Source: Hominenteromicrobium sp900549945
GTDB lineage: Bacteria > Bacillota > Clostridia > Oscillospirales > Acutalibacteraceae
Assembly (NCBI GenBank): GCA_902472305.1
Contig: CABRNK010000029.1
Span: forward strand, 1 to 27,111
Direction: 5' to 3'
DNA length: 27,111 nucleotides
A program made the translations under genes and the position numbers. Of the stretch, positions 7,323 to 15,821 are shown piece by piece (the first letter of the stretch is position 1; each line of letters opens with the position of its first letter). Under the pieces are notes generated by a model, which was given only the letters and a program-made list of their open reading frames with translations, was not told the DNA's origin and searched no databases.

Positions 7323-7829
7323 ATGATTATTCGCAGTGCAAATTCCGGCGATCTTTCGCGCATTCTCGAGATTTACGGGGTGGCAAAGCAGTCGCTGCGG
7401 GCGATGGGCATCGACCAATGGCAGGATGGCTACCCAAATGCGGATTCCGTCCGCACCGATATTGAAAACGGCACAGGCTGCGTCCTTGTGGAAAACGGCG
7501 CGGTGATCGCCACGGCTGCCGTGTATGTCGGCCACGAGGCGACATACGACCGGATCTGCGGCGGAAGCTGGCGGACAGACGCGCCTGTCTACGGCATCAT
7601 CCACCGTATCGCCGTGGCGCCGCAGGCGAAAAACAAAGGCGCCGCCTCCAGATTCATGGATTACTGTGCGGACCTCGCCCGCGCGGCCGGCGTTCCATCC
7701 CTGCGCTGCGACACACACGCAGACAACGCCACCATGCAGCACACGCTGGAAAAAAACGGCTATATACGCTGCGGCACCATTTATCTGGCGGACGGCGCGC
7801 CGCGCATCGGCTACGAGCGCGTGCTGTGA
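7323..7829 (+). CDS. GNAT family N-acetyltransferase
   Basis: A 168-residue acetyl-CoA-dependent transferase of the GNAT superfamily; the acceptor is unknown. The frame opens at 7221, but ATG 7323 is chosen because it follows GGAAG at good spacing and lies downstream of the promoter, whereas the earlier start lies before it. Motif A is visible as IHRIAVAPQAKNKGAASRF (93-111), the acetyl-CoA pyrophosphate loop, and THADNATMQHTLEKNGY (131-147) is the usual motif B helix. The gene stands alone on the plus strand between two minus-strand groups and ends at a strong hairpin. Confidence 0.92.
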   Translation: MIIRSANSGDLSRILEIYGVAKQSLRAMGIDQWQDGYPNADSVRTDIENGTGCVLVENGAVIATAAVYVGHEATYDRICGGSWRTDAPVYGIIHRIAVAPQAKNKGAASRFMDYCADLARAAGVPSLRCDTHADNATMQHTLEKNGYIRCGTIYLADGAPRIGYERVL

Positions 7830-7862
7830 GCTTCCCGCTTTTCGCGTGATTTTTTGCACAAT

Positions 7863-7906
7863 AAAAGGAGCAGGCCTGAACCGAAGCGCAGGCCTGCTCC
7901 TTTTTT
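7863..7906. terminator. Two-way terminator between GNAT and DUF5054 genes
   Basis: A 16-bp perfect stem (aaaaggagcaggcctg at 7863-7878, with its complement at 7889-7904 running into the T-tract) encloses a 10-nt loop. T-runs follow on the plus strand (7901-7906) and, more weakly, on the minus strand, so it can end both converging transcripts. Confidence 0.88.
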
Positions 7907-7915
7907 ATGGAATTG

Positions 7916-9979
7916 TCAAATCTGCGGGTTCGTTTCGATGCGGATCACGAAGTCGAACAGGCAGTCGTCGGAACACCACATCTTGAAGTTCGTGCCCCAG
8001 CGGTTATTGAACAGGTTGAAGTAGAAGCCGTCCTCCATGCTCTCGATTTTGTCGTCGAGGTTGTAGAGGTTCCGGCTGCCGACGCTGACAAGCGGCGCAT
8101 GCAGCGACTCGACCGTCACCGTGCCGTCCGCACCGGAATAGCTCAGCTTCTCGACCGCATGCTGCTTGCGGTTGCCGCCCGCGACCACATCGAGCGGGGA
8201 AATCAACTGGCCGAGCTTCTGCATTTTCCAGCGGTTCGGGTTTTCCACGTCGAACCCGAAGTGCAGCCAGAGCGCCTCGGGAATCTTGTTGGCGTCCTTT
8301 TCGAACCACTGCAGGCGGCAGCGCACCGCATCCTGCTCAAACGTATAGATGAGCTGCGCGCGGCGCGGGCTGCCGTATTCCTCCGCAGCCTCACCGTCCC
8401 CGCGAACCGTCGCGATCACCGTGTCGCCCGTCTGCATCAAACGCTCCAGCACAAACGCGCAGCAGGTGTGGCACAGATTCTCGGCCGTTTCGAGGCCGGG
8501 CTTGGAGAAGTCCGCTTCCGCCCAGCCGCCCGTGTGGGCAAAGTCGCGGTTGTAACGGTAAAACGCCAGCGTCGTATCCTTCGCGTCAAAGACCTCATAC
8601 TGCAAGCGGCCCAGCTCGCCGTCACGCACCCAGACGTGCCCGTTCTGCGCGAGGTAGGCGATTTCGCCGCCTCCGCCGAAGCGCACCTGCCACCCGGCAA
8701 TGGTGTGCGTCACGCCGGGCGCAATCGCTTCGCCGCGCGCATCGAACTGCGGCACAAGCGCATCCATCGCGGCCTGCGCTTCGTTTCGCAGCGCTTCCGG
8801 CAGCTCGGCAAGCGCCGCCGTCAGATAGCCGCGCTGTTCCGCATGCGACGATTCAAACTTCGAGTACGAGCCGGAGAACTTGCCGCCGCAGTAATTTCTG
8901 AGATCGTATTCCAGCGTGCCGACCAGAGAGGCGTTGCGGTTCGTGAGCAGGTCGAGCGTCGTCGTATCCGTGCGGCGCGCCGCTTCGAAATCCGCCTTCG
9001 TCCAGTTTTTGAAATCCGCGAGGTACTTTTTGAAATCCATTCCCCAGGTGTGCTCGGCGATCAGCATCAGGTTGCACATGAAGTTTGCGTAGCCCGGCGT
9101 GTCCTCCGTGAGCCGGCCCGACGCGAGCCATTCGTGCGCCAGCGCGCACAGCGCCTTATAGCGGCAGACCTTGTACGGGTCCGATCCGACGCCGTGGATC
9201 CACGTGTCGGCGATTTCTTCCTCGACGACCGGCAGGCGGTCGCAGATTTTTTCCAGAGAAGCGGCAAACGCATCCAGCGTCGAGGCTTCGACGACGGCGC
9301 CCGGATACTTCGCCTGAATGCGGGCGAGCTCCGCCTCCACCTGCGCCGCATCCTGCGGACCGCGGTTGTCGTTCGTGTGGGCAAACTCCAGCGCCTCATC
9401 GAAGCCGGGGATCGAGATCGCCTGACCGTACTGCGCGGAATAGTGGACGATCACCTCGTGTCCGTCGCGCCGCCAGCGGAAAACCTCCGGAACACGCGGG
9501 ACGCGCGAAGACGGGTTGACGCCGATGTGCAGGTAGCGAATGCCGGCTTCGGACAGCGGGCGCACCAGCGCGATTGTGTGGCCCGGCACGTCCGTCATCT
9601 TTGCGGCAATCGTGTGCACGCCGTACTCACGGTCGAGCTTCCGGCTGACCGAAAGGTTGTACGCCAGCACCTCCGGGGACTGCAGCTCCGTGTGCGAGGT
9701 GACGGCAAGCCCGTGCCAGCGGAAGTAGCCGAGCCGGATCGCCTCGTCCATCTTCTCGAGCTGCTCCGGCGTTGCATGGCGCTTGTAATAATCGGCCAGA
9801 AAGGAACCGACCGTCCAGATAAACTTCTTGTGCTCCGGCGTGTTGATTTTCAGCGCGAGATCGATTGCATGCGGGATATGCTCCTGCACGTAGCTGTCCA
9901 GCACCGTCTGTCCCATATTGGTGTAGCCGATATCCAGATGCGTTTTGTAAATGACATGAACCCTTTTGATTCCAGACAC
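7916..9979 (-). CDS. DUF5054-type GH38-like glycosidase
   Basis: A 687-residue cytoplasmic protein that looks like the DUF5054 family, related in fold to GH38 alpha-mannosidases; I infer a glycosidase. Near the N-terminus HVIYKTHLDIGYT holds His14-x-Asp16, a zinc-binding pair in GH38 enzymes, and DVPGH at 130-134 sits where GH38 enzymes have the catalytic Asp. There is no signal peptide. The start is GTG 9979, with GGAGG 7 nt before it. A terminator separates it from the transketolase genes, and no clear promoter is seen in the short gap, so its transcription is uncertain. Substrate and activity are not shown by the sequence; the DUF5054 match is from memory. Confidence 0.85.
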   Translation of the reverse strand: MSGIKRVHVIYKTHLDIGYTNMGQTVLDSYVQEHIPHAIDLALKINTPEHKKFIWTVGSFLADYYKRHATPEQLEKMDEAIRLGYFRWHGLAVTSHTELQSPEVLAYNLSVSRKLDREYGVHTIAAKMTDVPGHTIALVRPLSEAGIRYLHIGVNPSSRVPRVPEVFRWRRDGHEVIVHYSAQYGQAISIPGFDEALEFAHTNDNRGPQDAAQVEAELARIQAKYPGAVVEASTLDAFAASLEKICDRLPVVEEEIADTWIHGVGSDPYKVCRYKALCALAHEWLASGRLTEDTPGYANFMCNLMLIAEHTWGMDFKKYLADFKNWTKADFEAARRTDTTTLDLLTNRNASLVGTLEYDLRNYCGGKFSGSYSKFESSHAEQRGYLTAALAELPEALRNEAQAAMDALVPQFDARGEAIAPGVTHTIAGWQVRFGGGGEIAYLAQNGHVWVRDGELGRLQYEVFDAKDTTLAFYRYNRDFAHTGGWAEADFSKPGLETAENLCHTCCAFVLERLMQTGDTVIATVRGDGEAAEEYGSPRRAQLIYTFEQDAVRCRLQWFEKDANKIPEALWLHFGFDVENPNRWKMQKLGQLISPLDVVAGGNRKQHAVEKLSYSGADGTVTVESLHAPLVSVGSRNLYNLDDKIESMEDGFYFNLFNNRWGTNFKMWCSDDCLFDFVIRIETNPQI

Positions 9980-10020
9980 AACAAATCCTCCATACCAAAA
10001 ACTTTTGCTTCTTTCTATTC

Positions 10021-10054
10021 AAAAAGGGCGGCAGCTTTGTGTTCTGCCGCCCTC
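10021..10054 (-). terminator. Terminator of transketolase operon
   Basis: A 10-bp GC-rich stem (10025-10034 with 10044-10053, 9-nt loop) is followed on the minus strand by TTTT. It lies about 23 nt after the stop of the transketolase C-terminal subunit, a typical strong intrinsic terminator. Confidence 0.85.
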
Positions 10055-10076
10055 TTCGAGCTTATTTCATTTCGTC

Positions 10077-11021
10077 TTATTTGCCGAGCTTCTCGCGGAC
10101 GACTTCAGCGATATGCTCTGCGGAAAGGCCGAACTCCTTGAGCAGGTCGACGGCCGGGCCGGAGTGGCCGAACACGTCGTTGACGCCGATGCGTGTGACC
10201 GGCGTCGGGCACTTCTCGGAAAGCACCGCCGAAACAGCCTCGCCGAGACCACCGATGATGTTGTGCTCCTCCACCGTGACGACACGGCCTGTCTTTTTCG
10301 CCGACGCGAGAATAAGCTCCTCGTCAAGCGGCTTGATCGTGTGGATGTTGATAACCTCCGCGCGGATGCCCTCGGCCTCCAGCGCCTTCGCGGCCTTGAC
10401 CGCCTCGGCAACCATCAGGCCGGTCGCAACGATCGTGACGTCCGTACCCTCACAGAGCGTGATGCCCTTGCCGAGCTCGAAGCGGTAGTCGTCGCCGTTG
10501 TTGATGCTTTCCACAGCGAGGCGGCCCAGACGGATGTAGCACGGGCCCTTGTGCTCGATCGCCGCACGCACGGCCGCCTTCATCTCGTAGTGGTCGCTCG
10601 GGTTGAGGATGACCATGCCCGGGATCGTGCGCATCAGGGCGATATCCTCGCAGCACTGGTGCGTCGCGCCGTCCTCGCCGACGGAGATGCCCGCATGGGA
10701 GCCGACGACCTTGACGTTCAGCTTCGGATAGCCGACCGAGTTGCGCACCTGCTCGAACGCTCTGCCCGCAGAGAACATCGCAAAGGACGCCGCGAACGGG
10801 ATCTTTCCGCAGGCCGCAAGGCCCGCCGCAACACCGATCATGTTGCACTCCGCGATGCCGCAGTCAAAGAAGCGTTCCGGATATTTTTTCTTGAAGATGC
10901 CGGTTTTCGTGGCCGCGGCAAGGTCCGCGTCCAGCACAACGACATCGGGATATTCGGCGGCCAGCTCCGTGACCGCCTCGCCAAAGCTCTCTCTTGTAGC
11001 CTTCTTTACCATTTCAGCCAT
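10077..11021 (-). CDS. Transketolase, C-terminal subunit
   Basis: The second half of a split transketolase, holding the pyrimidine-binding domain and C-terminal domain; with its partner it moves two-carbon ketol units in the pentose phosphate pathway. The frame reaches 11075, but ATG 11021 (314 residues) is favoured: GGAGGG lies 8 nt before it. GIAECNM with Glu58 is the residue that activates thiamine diphosphate. SHAGISVGEDGATHQCCEDI (108-127) is the usual loop. EEHNIIGGLGEAV marks the C-terminal domain. Only one base separates it from the N-terminal subunit's stop (TGATATG), so the two are made in step. Confidence 0.96.
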   Translation of the reverse strand: MAEMVKKATRESFGEAVTELAAEYPDVVVLDADLAAATKTGIFKKKYPERFFDCGIAECNMIGVAAGLAACGKIPFAASFAMFSAGRAFEQVRNSVGYPKLNVKVVGSHAGISVGEDGATHQCCEDIALMRTIPGMVILNPSDHYEMKAAVRAAIEHKGPCYIRLGRLAVESINNGDDYRFELGKGITLCEGTDVTIVATGLMVAEAVKAAKALEAEGIRAEVINIHTIKPLDEELILASAKKTGRVVTVEEHNIIGGLGEAVSAVLSEKCPTPVTRIGVNDVFGHSGPAVDLLKEFGLSAEHIAEVVREKLGK

Positions 11022-11022
11022 A

Positions 11023-11868
11023 TCAGCAGCCCTCCAGTTCCTGCAATGCAGCGGTAAGCTCCTGCATTGCGACATCGTACTGTTCCTTGTTCGGCGCGGT
11101 GCCGTGCCAGGAGACCTGATCCTCCATAAAGGAAACGCCCTTGCCCTTCGTTGTCTTTGCGATGATCACACTCGGCTTGCCTTTCACCGTCTTGGCTTGC
11201 GCAAAGGCCGCCTCGAGCTCGTCGAAGCAGTGGCCGTTGATGATCTGCACGTCAAAGCCAAAGGCTTCAAACTTCTTGTCGATCGGCGCGGGGCCTGCGA
11301 CCTCGCTGACCGGGCCGTCGATCTGCAGGCCGTTCGAATCGACGATCAGGCAGAGATTGTCGAGCTTCTTGTGGGCGGCAAACATCGCCGCCTCCCAGAC
11401 CTGCCCCTCCTCGATCTCGCCGTCGCCGAGCAGGGAATACACGCGGTAGTCCTTTTCGTCGAGCTTTCCCGCAAGCGCCATGCCTACGGCTGCGGAAACG
11501 CCCTGACCGAGCGAGCCGGAGCTCATATCCACACCCGGCGTGCCCTTCATATCGGGGTGGCCCTGCAGCATCGCGCCGATGTGGCGCAGCGACTTGAGCT
11601 CCTCCGCGGAGAAATAGCCGCGCTCAGCCAAGGCGGCGTACAGGCCGGGGGCGCAGTGACCCTTGCTCAGCACAAAACGGTCGCGGTCCGGGCACTTCGG
11701 GTTGGCCGGGTCGACGCGCATTTCCTTAAAATAGAGGTACGTAAAAATGTCCGCGGCAGACAGCGATCCGCCCGGATGACCGGATTTGGCGTTATAAACA
11801 CCTTCGATGATTCCAAGTCTGACTTTTGCAGCCGTAATTTCAAGCTGCTTTTTATCACACGAATTCAT
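11023..11868 (-). CDS. Transketolase, N-terminal subunit
   Basis: The thiamine diphosphate-binding half of a two-piece transketolase, an arrangement common in Clostridia. The open frame goes to 12030, but ATG 11868 gives the usual 281-residue subunit and has CAGGAGG 6 nt before it; the longer version would read through the promoter. SGHPGGSLS (29-37) and LSKGHCAPGLYA (68-79) are substrate and cofactor loops. GDGEIEEGQVWEA (148-160) is the thiamine diphosphate/Mg motif. It forms an operon with the C-terminal subunit under its own promoter, giving pentose and hexose phosphate interconversion next to sugar-uptake genes. Confidence 0.96.
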   Translation of the reverse strand: MNSCDKKQLEITAAKVRLGIIEGVYNAKSGHPGGSLSAADIFTYLYFKEMRVDPANPKCPDRDRFVLSKGHCAPGLYAALAERGYFSAEELKSLRHIGAMLQGHPDMKGTPGVDMSSGSLGQGVSAAVGMALAGKLDEKDYRVYSLLGDGEIEEGQVWEAAMFAAHKKLDNLCLIVDSNGLQIDGPVSEVAGPAPIDKKFEAFGFDVQIINGHCFDELEAAFAQAKTVKGKPSVIIAKTTKGKGVSFMEDQVSWHGTAPNKEQYDVAMQELTAALQELEGC

Positions 11869-11934
11869 GGAAGCCTCCTGTTTTTCTGCGCCGCCGCTGC
11901 CTCTTCCGCAGCCGTGCGGCGCTGGGTTATTTGT

Positions 11935-11963
11935 ATTATAGCGTATTTTATCGGATATTGCAA
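11935..11963 (-). promoter_or_regulatory. Promoter of transketolase operon
   Basis: On the minus strand TTGCAA (11963-11958), exactly 17 bp and TATAAT (11940-11935) form a good housekeeping promoter. Its start point near 11928 leaves a leader of about 60 nt before the transketolase start. Confidence 0.78.
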
Positions 11964-12069
11964 TGCGCTGGCGCCAATTTTTCACGCCTCTTTTGTGCCG
12001 GCCGCATATTTGGAATACACCGTGAGACAATAGGGTAAAGAAAACACCAACCAGAAAGGAATGGCTAAA

Positions 12070-12369
12070 ATGAGCAAGAGAATCGGCAATCTGCCTGCAA
12101 ACATCAACATCATGAACCCCGTACCGAATAAGGACGCCAAAAGCATCTCCAAGCTGATCCGAAACAACGGCAAAATCTCCGGCTACCAGCTTTCAGACGG
12201 CACGGTGCTCTCAAAATCCGAGGGCGTCGCGCTCGCGAAGCAGGGCGGCATCCGCGGCGTGGCCATCGCAAGCCGCAACGGCAGCGAATACCTGCGCAGC
12301 CTGCCGGACGGCTCGGAATCGAACAACCTCGGCGATCTGCCGAGCACAAGCCTGCAAAGCTTCGAATGA
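12070..12369 (+). CDS. DUF3892 small protein
   Basis: A 99-residue protein resembling the DUF3892 family, which has no known function. Visible core: ISGYQLSDGTVLSKSEGVAL, then AKQGGIRGV and SRNGSEYLRSLPDGSESNNL, which closely follows the family pattern of a short beta-rich fold ending in Asn-Asn-Leu. There is no membrane segment, so it is likely cytoplasmic. ATG 12070 is preferred to ATG 12061, because AGAAAGGA then lies 9 nt before the start instead of touching it. It is a one-gene unit ending at a strong terminator; the promoter is not clear. Such proteins are frequent in Firmicutes. Confidence 0.85.
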   Translation: MSKRIGNLPANINIMNPVPNKDAKSISKLIRNNGKISGYQLSDGTVLSKSEGVALAKQGGIRGVAIASRNGSEYLRSLPDGSESNNLGDLPSTSLQSFE

Positions 12370-12385
12370 ACGCTCCGGACGAAGC

Positions 12386-12415
12386 AAAAGGGTCTGCCGC
12401 ACGGCAGACCCTTTT
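12386..12415. terminator. Terminator after DUF3892 gene
   Basis: AAAAGGGTCTGCC pairs with GGCAGACCCTTTT around a 4-nt loop, with T-rich sequence after it and A-rich sequence before it. It can end the DUF3892 transcript and the opposing flavin reductase transcript. Confidence 0.85.
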
Positions 12416-12466
12416 CTGTCTGTGTTTTTTTACAGCCGAAGCCCTCTTCAGCCCGTTTTTCCGCGC

Positions 12467-13138
12467 TTACCGCTGATATGTACGGCGCACGAAAGCCTTC
12501 TTCGGCATCTTGCAGACCGGGCAGGTCCAGTTGTCGCGCAGCTCCTCAAAGCTGAAATTCGGGTCGCTGTACACGTAGCCGCACACGGAGCAGACGAAGC
12601 TCTCGCCACTGCTCTTATCGAAGGTCTTTTCCGGCGGAATATACGTCGGCGAGCCGACCGGGGAAAGGCCGCGCGTCTCTCTGCGGTAGTAATCGTACGT
12701 CATCGGCGTGCCGATGGCCGCGTCGCTGCCGGCGATGATCTCCGCCGCGAAAACGATCTCCTGCCCCACGTCCATCGAGTGGATCACACGGCACAAAAAC
12801 CAGCAGCATGTGTTTTCCTTGACGACCGGCACGCCCTCAACGAGCACCTTATGCCGGATATTCCGGAGCTTGTCCGTATTTTTGCCGCTGACAAGGCCGA
12901 GCGCGCCGATCACGCTGGCCGGCGTCTCCGTGGAAAGCACGGAAATCGTGAAGATCCCGTTTTCGCAGATCGCCGCGCAGCTGTTTGTATCCTTTGTGAG
13001 CGTAACGAGCACCTTTTCCGGCGTGCCGCTCGAAACCTGCACAACCGAGGTGGCCACGCAGGCGTTCGGCTGCCCGTCCCGCTTTGTGCCGATCACATAC
13101 ATACCATACGACAGGTTGCTTAAAACCGCCGGGTTCAT
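12467..13138 (-). CDS. Flavin reductase-rubredoxin fusion (Hrb-like)
   Basis: A 223-residue redox protein. Residues 1-165 form an FMN-binding split-barrel flavin reductase domain (LSYGMYVIGTKRDGQPNA, then ATSVVQVSSG). Residues 180-216 are a rubredoxin domain with iron ligands Cys183, Cys186, Cys206 and Cys209 (CSVCGYVY, CPVCKMPKKAF). This matches high-molecular-weight rubredoxins, which pass electrons from NADH to flavodiiron proteins that detoxify O2 or NO. The rubredoxin is short: 20 residues between the second and third Cys, against about 30 in classical rubredoxins, so the Gly/Pro loop is missing. RBS AAAGGATGATG precedes the ATG. No flavodiiron partner is seen nearby. Confidence 0.93.
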   Translation of the reverse strand: MNPAVLSNLSYGMYVIGTKRDGQPNACVATSVVQVSSGTPEKVLVTLTKDTNSCAAICENGIFTISVLSTETPASVIGALGLVSGKNTDKLRNIRHKVLVEGVPVVKENTCCWFLCRVIHSMDVGQEIVFAAEIIAGSDAAIGTPMTYDYYRRETRGLSPVGSPTYIPPEKTFDKSSGESFVCSVCGYVYSDPNFSFEELRDNWTCPVCKMPKKAFVRRTYQR

Positions 13139-13188
13139 CGAAACATCATCCTTTCTCCTTTTCGCATCAGAGACGTTTGCCTCCGCGC

Positions 13189-13217
13189 ATTTTAAATCTA
13201 TCTGTAGCTTCAGTCTA
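13189..13217 (-). promoter_or_regulatory. Possible promoter of flavin reductase gene
   Basis: TAGACT (13217-13212), a 17-bp spacer and TAAAAT (13194-13189) on the minus strand partly match a housekeeping promoter, in the short gap after rarA. The -35 is weak, so co-transcription with rarA is also possible. Confidence 0.45.
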
Positions 13218-13220
13218 TGC

Positions 13221-14486
13221 TTATCTCCGCTTTTTTATGCCGTCCCAATACGCCTTGAAGGACTGCTCGTTTTTGTTCTCCCCAAAGCTGTAGTACCGGG
13301 CATCCAAAAGCGCATCCGGCAAATACTGCTGATCGACCCAATGCCCCGGGAAATCATGCGGATAGCGGTAAAACTGCCCCTTATTCTGCACCTCGGCGCT
13401 GTCGTAGTGCTTATTCTGCAGCGTGCGCGGGATGCCGCCCGTCTTTCCCCTTTGTATATCGGCCATCGCGGCGTTGATCGCCGCCTCGCCGCTGTTTGAT
13501 TTCGGCGCAAGCGCAACGAGGATCACCGCGTCGGCGAGCGGGATGCGCGCCTCCGGCAGGCCGACCATCATTGCGGCGTCCACCGCGGCCTTCACGATCG
13601 GGATGATCTGCGGCCACGCAAGCCCGACGTCCTCGCACGCGCAGACCATCAGCCGGCGGCAGGCGGAGGGCAGATCGCCCGCCTCCAAAAGCCGCGCTAA
13701 ATAGTGCACCGCCGCGTCGGGGTCGGAGCCGCGCATCGATTTCTGAAAGGCCGATAGGATATCGTAGTGCTCGTCGCCGCCGCGGTCGTAGCGCAGCGCG
13801 CTGCGCTGTGTCAGCTCGCGCGCAAGCTCCATCGTGACGACGGACTCCGCGCCCCCCTGTGCCGCGATCGTGCAGAGCTCGGCGGCGTTCATCGCTTTGC
13901 GCACGTCGCCGCCGCAGGCCATCGCGACGTATTCCGCCACGCCCTCCTCCAAGCGGACAGCCGTGCCGCCCTCCTCGGAAAGCAGGCGGAACGCGCGCTC
14001 GACCGCACGGACGACATCTTCCCTTTCGACCGGCTTGAATTCAAAGACCGTCGAGCGGCTCAGGATCGCGTTATACACATAGAAGTACGGGTTCTCCGTT
14101 GTGGAGGCGATCAGCGTGATGCTGCCGTTTTCGATGAACTCGAGCAGCGTCTGCTGCTGTTTCTTGTTGAAATACTGGATCTCGTCGAGGTAGAGCAGCA
14201 CGCCGTTCGCCGCATGCAGCGTGTTGACCTGCGCGACGACGTCCCGGATGTCCGCTGTGGAGGCCGTCGTGCCGTTCAGCTTGCACAGGTGCATATTCGT
14301 ATTGCGGGCGATGATGGACGCAACGGTCGTCTTGCCGACGCCGGAGGGCCCGTAAAAAACCATGTTCGGAATCGTGCCGGATTCAATGATCCGGCGCAGA
14401 GCCTTGCCCTCGCCCAGAAGATGGCGCTGGCCGACGACATCGTCGAGCGTCTGCGGCCGGATGCGGTCGGCAAGCGGTGCTCTCAT
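13221..14486 (-). CDS. rarA: Replication-associated recombination protein A (AAA ATPase)
   Basis: RarA (MgsA) acts at stalled replication forks and is related to clamp-loader ATPases. The 421-residue protein starts MRAPLADRIRPQTLDDVVGQ, as in the family. Walker A is GPSGVGKT (46-53), Walker B is LLYLDE (97-102), and SRS (143-145) is the likely arginine finger. The C-terminal MgsA/RarA domain is recognisable from QKSMRGSDPDAAVHYLARLL and VALAPKSNS. The start follows GGAGGTAGAACGC. It lies 21 nt after glyA on the same strand, so the pair may be read together. Confidence 0.96.
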   Translation of the reverse strand: MRAPLADRIRPQTLDDVVGQRHLLGEGKALRRIIESGTIPNMVFYGPSGVGKTTVASIIARNTNMHLCKLNGTTASTADIRDVVAQVNTLHAANGVLLYLDEIQYFNKKQQQTLLEFIENGSITLIASTTENPYFYVYNAILSRSTVFEFKPVEREDVVRAVERAFRLLSEEGGTAVRLEEGVAEYVAMACGGDVRKAMNAAELCTIAAQGGAESVVTMELARELTQRSALRYDRGGDEHYDILSAFQKSMRGSDPDAAVHYLARLLEAGDLPSACRRLMVCACEDVGLAWPQIIPIVKAAVDAAMMVGLPEARIPLADAVILVALAPKSNSGEAAINAAMADIQRGKTGGIPRTLQNKHYDSAEVQNKGQFYRYPHDFPGHWVDQQYLPDALLDARYYSFGENKNEQSFKAYWDGIKKRR

Positions 14487-14507
14487 GCGTTCTACCTCCG
14501 TGAATGT

Positions 14508-15758
14508 TTAATAAAGCGGGTATGCCTTCAAAAGCGCCGTGACCTTTTCGCGGATCGCGTCGGCGCTGTTTTCGTAATCCGTCGCGCAGAGCCAGATATA
14601 TTCGGCGATCACGTCCATATCGGCCTCCTTCAGGCCGCGGGTCGTGACAGCCGGGGTGCCGAGGCGTACGCCGCTCGTGACGAACGGGCTTCTCTGCTCA
14701 TTCGGGATCGTGTTCTTGTTCGCTGTGATATACACCTCGTCGAGGCGGCGCTCCAGCTCCTTGCCGGTCAGCTCGCCCTCAGAGAGGTCGAGAAGCATCA
14801 GATGGTTGTCGGTGCCGCCGGAAACGAGCTTCATGCCGCGGTTCGTAAGGCCCTTCGCGAGCGCCTGCGCGTTTTTCACGGTCTGCTCGGCGTAGGTTTT
14901 AAACTCCGGCTTCAGCGCCTCACCGAGGCAGACTGCCTTCGCCGCGATGATGTGCATCAGCGGGCCGCCCTGCGTGCCCGGGAAAATCGCCTTGTCGATC
15001 CGCTTCGCAAATTCCTCGCGGCACAGGATCATGCCGCCGCGCGGGCCGCGGAGCGTTTTGTGCGTCGTGGTCGTCACGACGTCCGCATACGGGACGGGAT
15101 TCATGTGGCAGCCGCCGGCGACAAGACCCGCGATGTGCGCCATATCGACCATCAGGTAAGCGCCGCAGGCGTCGGCGATCTCGCGCAGCTTTTTGAAATC
15201 GATCGCGCGCGGGTATGCGCTCGCGCCGGCGACGATCATCTTCGGCTTGACCGCACAGGCCTGCTCCATCAGCTTTTCGTAGTCGATGCGATGCGTGGCC
15301 GGGTCAACGCCGTAGGCCACGAAATTGTAGTAAGCGCCGGACATGTTGACCGGCGAGCCGTGCGTCAGGTGGCCGCCCTCGGCGAGATTCATGCCGAGCA
15401 CCGTATCGCCCGGCTCGAGGAGCGCGAAATATACGGAGAGGTTCGCCTGTGCGCCGGAGTGCGGCTGCACATTCGCGTGCTCGGCGCCGAACAGCCTGCA
15501 GGCGCGGTCGCGCGCGATGTTTTCCACGATGTCGACGTCCTCGCAGCCGCCGTAATAGCGGTGCGCCGGGTAGCCCTCCGCGTATTTATTCGTCAGCACC
15601 GTTCCCATCGCCGCCATAACGGCCGGGGAAACGATGTTTTCGGAAGCAATCAGCTCCAGATTGCGGCGCTGGCGCTTGAGCTCGAGCTCCATGGCGGCGC
15701 CGAGCTCCGGGTCCGCAGCGGAGACAAAGCCGATCGTATTCAGAAGATCACCGTACAT
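14508..15758 (-). CDS. glyA: Serine hydroxymethyltransferase
   Basis: GlyA turns serine and tetrahydrofolate into glycine and methylene-tetrahydrofolate, the main source of one-carbon units. The 416-residue length is standard. The PLP lysine is Lys234 in VVTTTTHKTLRGPRGG, with Asp205 and His208 in MVDMAHIAGL contacting the cofactor. NLIASEN-type sequence (NLELIASEN, 33-41), GYPAHRYYGGCE and NVQPHSGAQAN are other signatures. The ATG has GGGAAGGATTTGTT before it and a promoter about 35 nt upstream. Confidence 0.97.
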   Translation of the reverse strand: MYGDLLNTIGFVSAADPELGAAMELELKRQRRNLELIASENIVSPAVMAAMGTVLTNKYAEGYPAHRYYGGCEDVDIVENIARDRACRLFGAEHANVQPHSGAQANLSVYFALLEPGDTVLGMNLAEGGHLTHGSPVNMSGAYYNFVAYGVDPATHRIDYEKLMEQACAVKPKMIVAGASAYPRAIDFKKLREIADACGAYLMVDMAHIAGLVAGGCHMNPVPYADVVTTTTHKTLRGPRGGMILCREEFAKRIDKAIFPGTQGGPLMHIIAAKAVCLGEALKPEFKTYAEQTVKNAQALAKGLTNRGMKLVSGGTDNHLMLLDLSEGELTGKELERRLDEVYITANKNTIPNEQRSPFVTSGVRLGTPAVTTRGLKEADMDVIAEYIWLCATDYENSADAIREKVTALLKAYPLY

Positions 15759-15792
15759 AACAAATCCTTCCCTTCGTCAAATAGATAGCTTA

Positions 15793-15821
15793 ATTATACG
15801 CGCGATTTGCTAAAATGGCAA
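15793..15821 (-). promoter_or_regulatory. Promoter of glyA
   Basis: TTGCCA (15821-15816), a 17-bp spacer and TATAAT (15798-15793) on the minus strand form a strong promoter. The -35 box lies inside the last codons of the TraX-like gene, so glyA can be expressed apart from it. Confidence 0.8.

Noticed and set aside
7907..10141. 744-codon plus-strand open frame
   Set aside because: It mirrors the DUF5054 gene on the opposite strand and is Arg/Val/Ala-rich with no recognisable domain.
13767..15788. 673-codon plus-strand open frame
   Set aside because: It is antisense to rarA and glyA, both well supported; composition is typical of a shadow frame.
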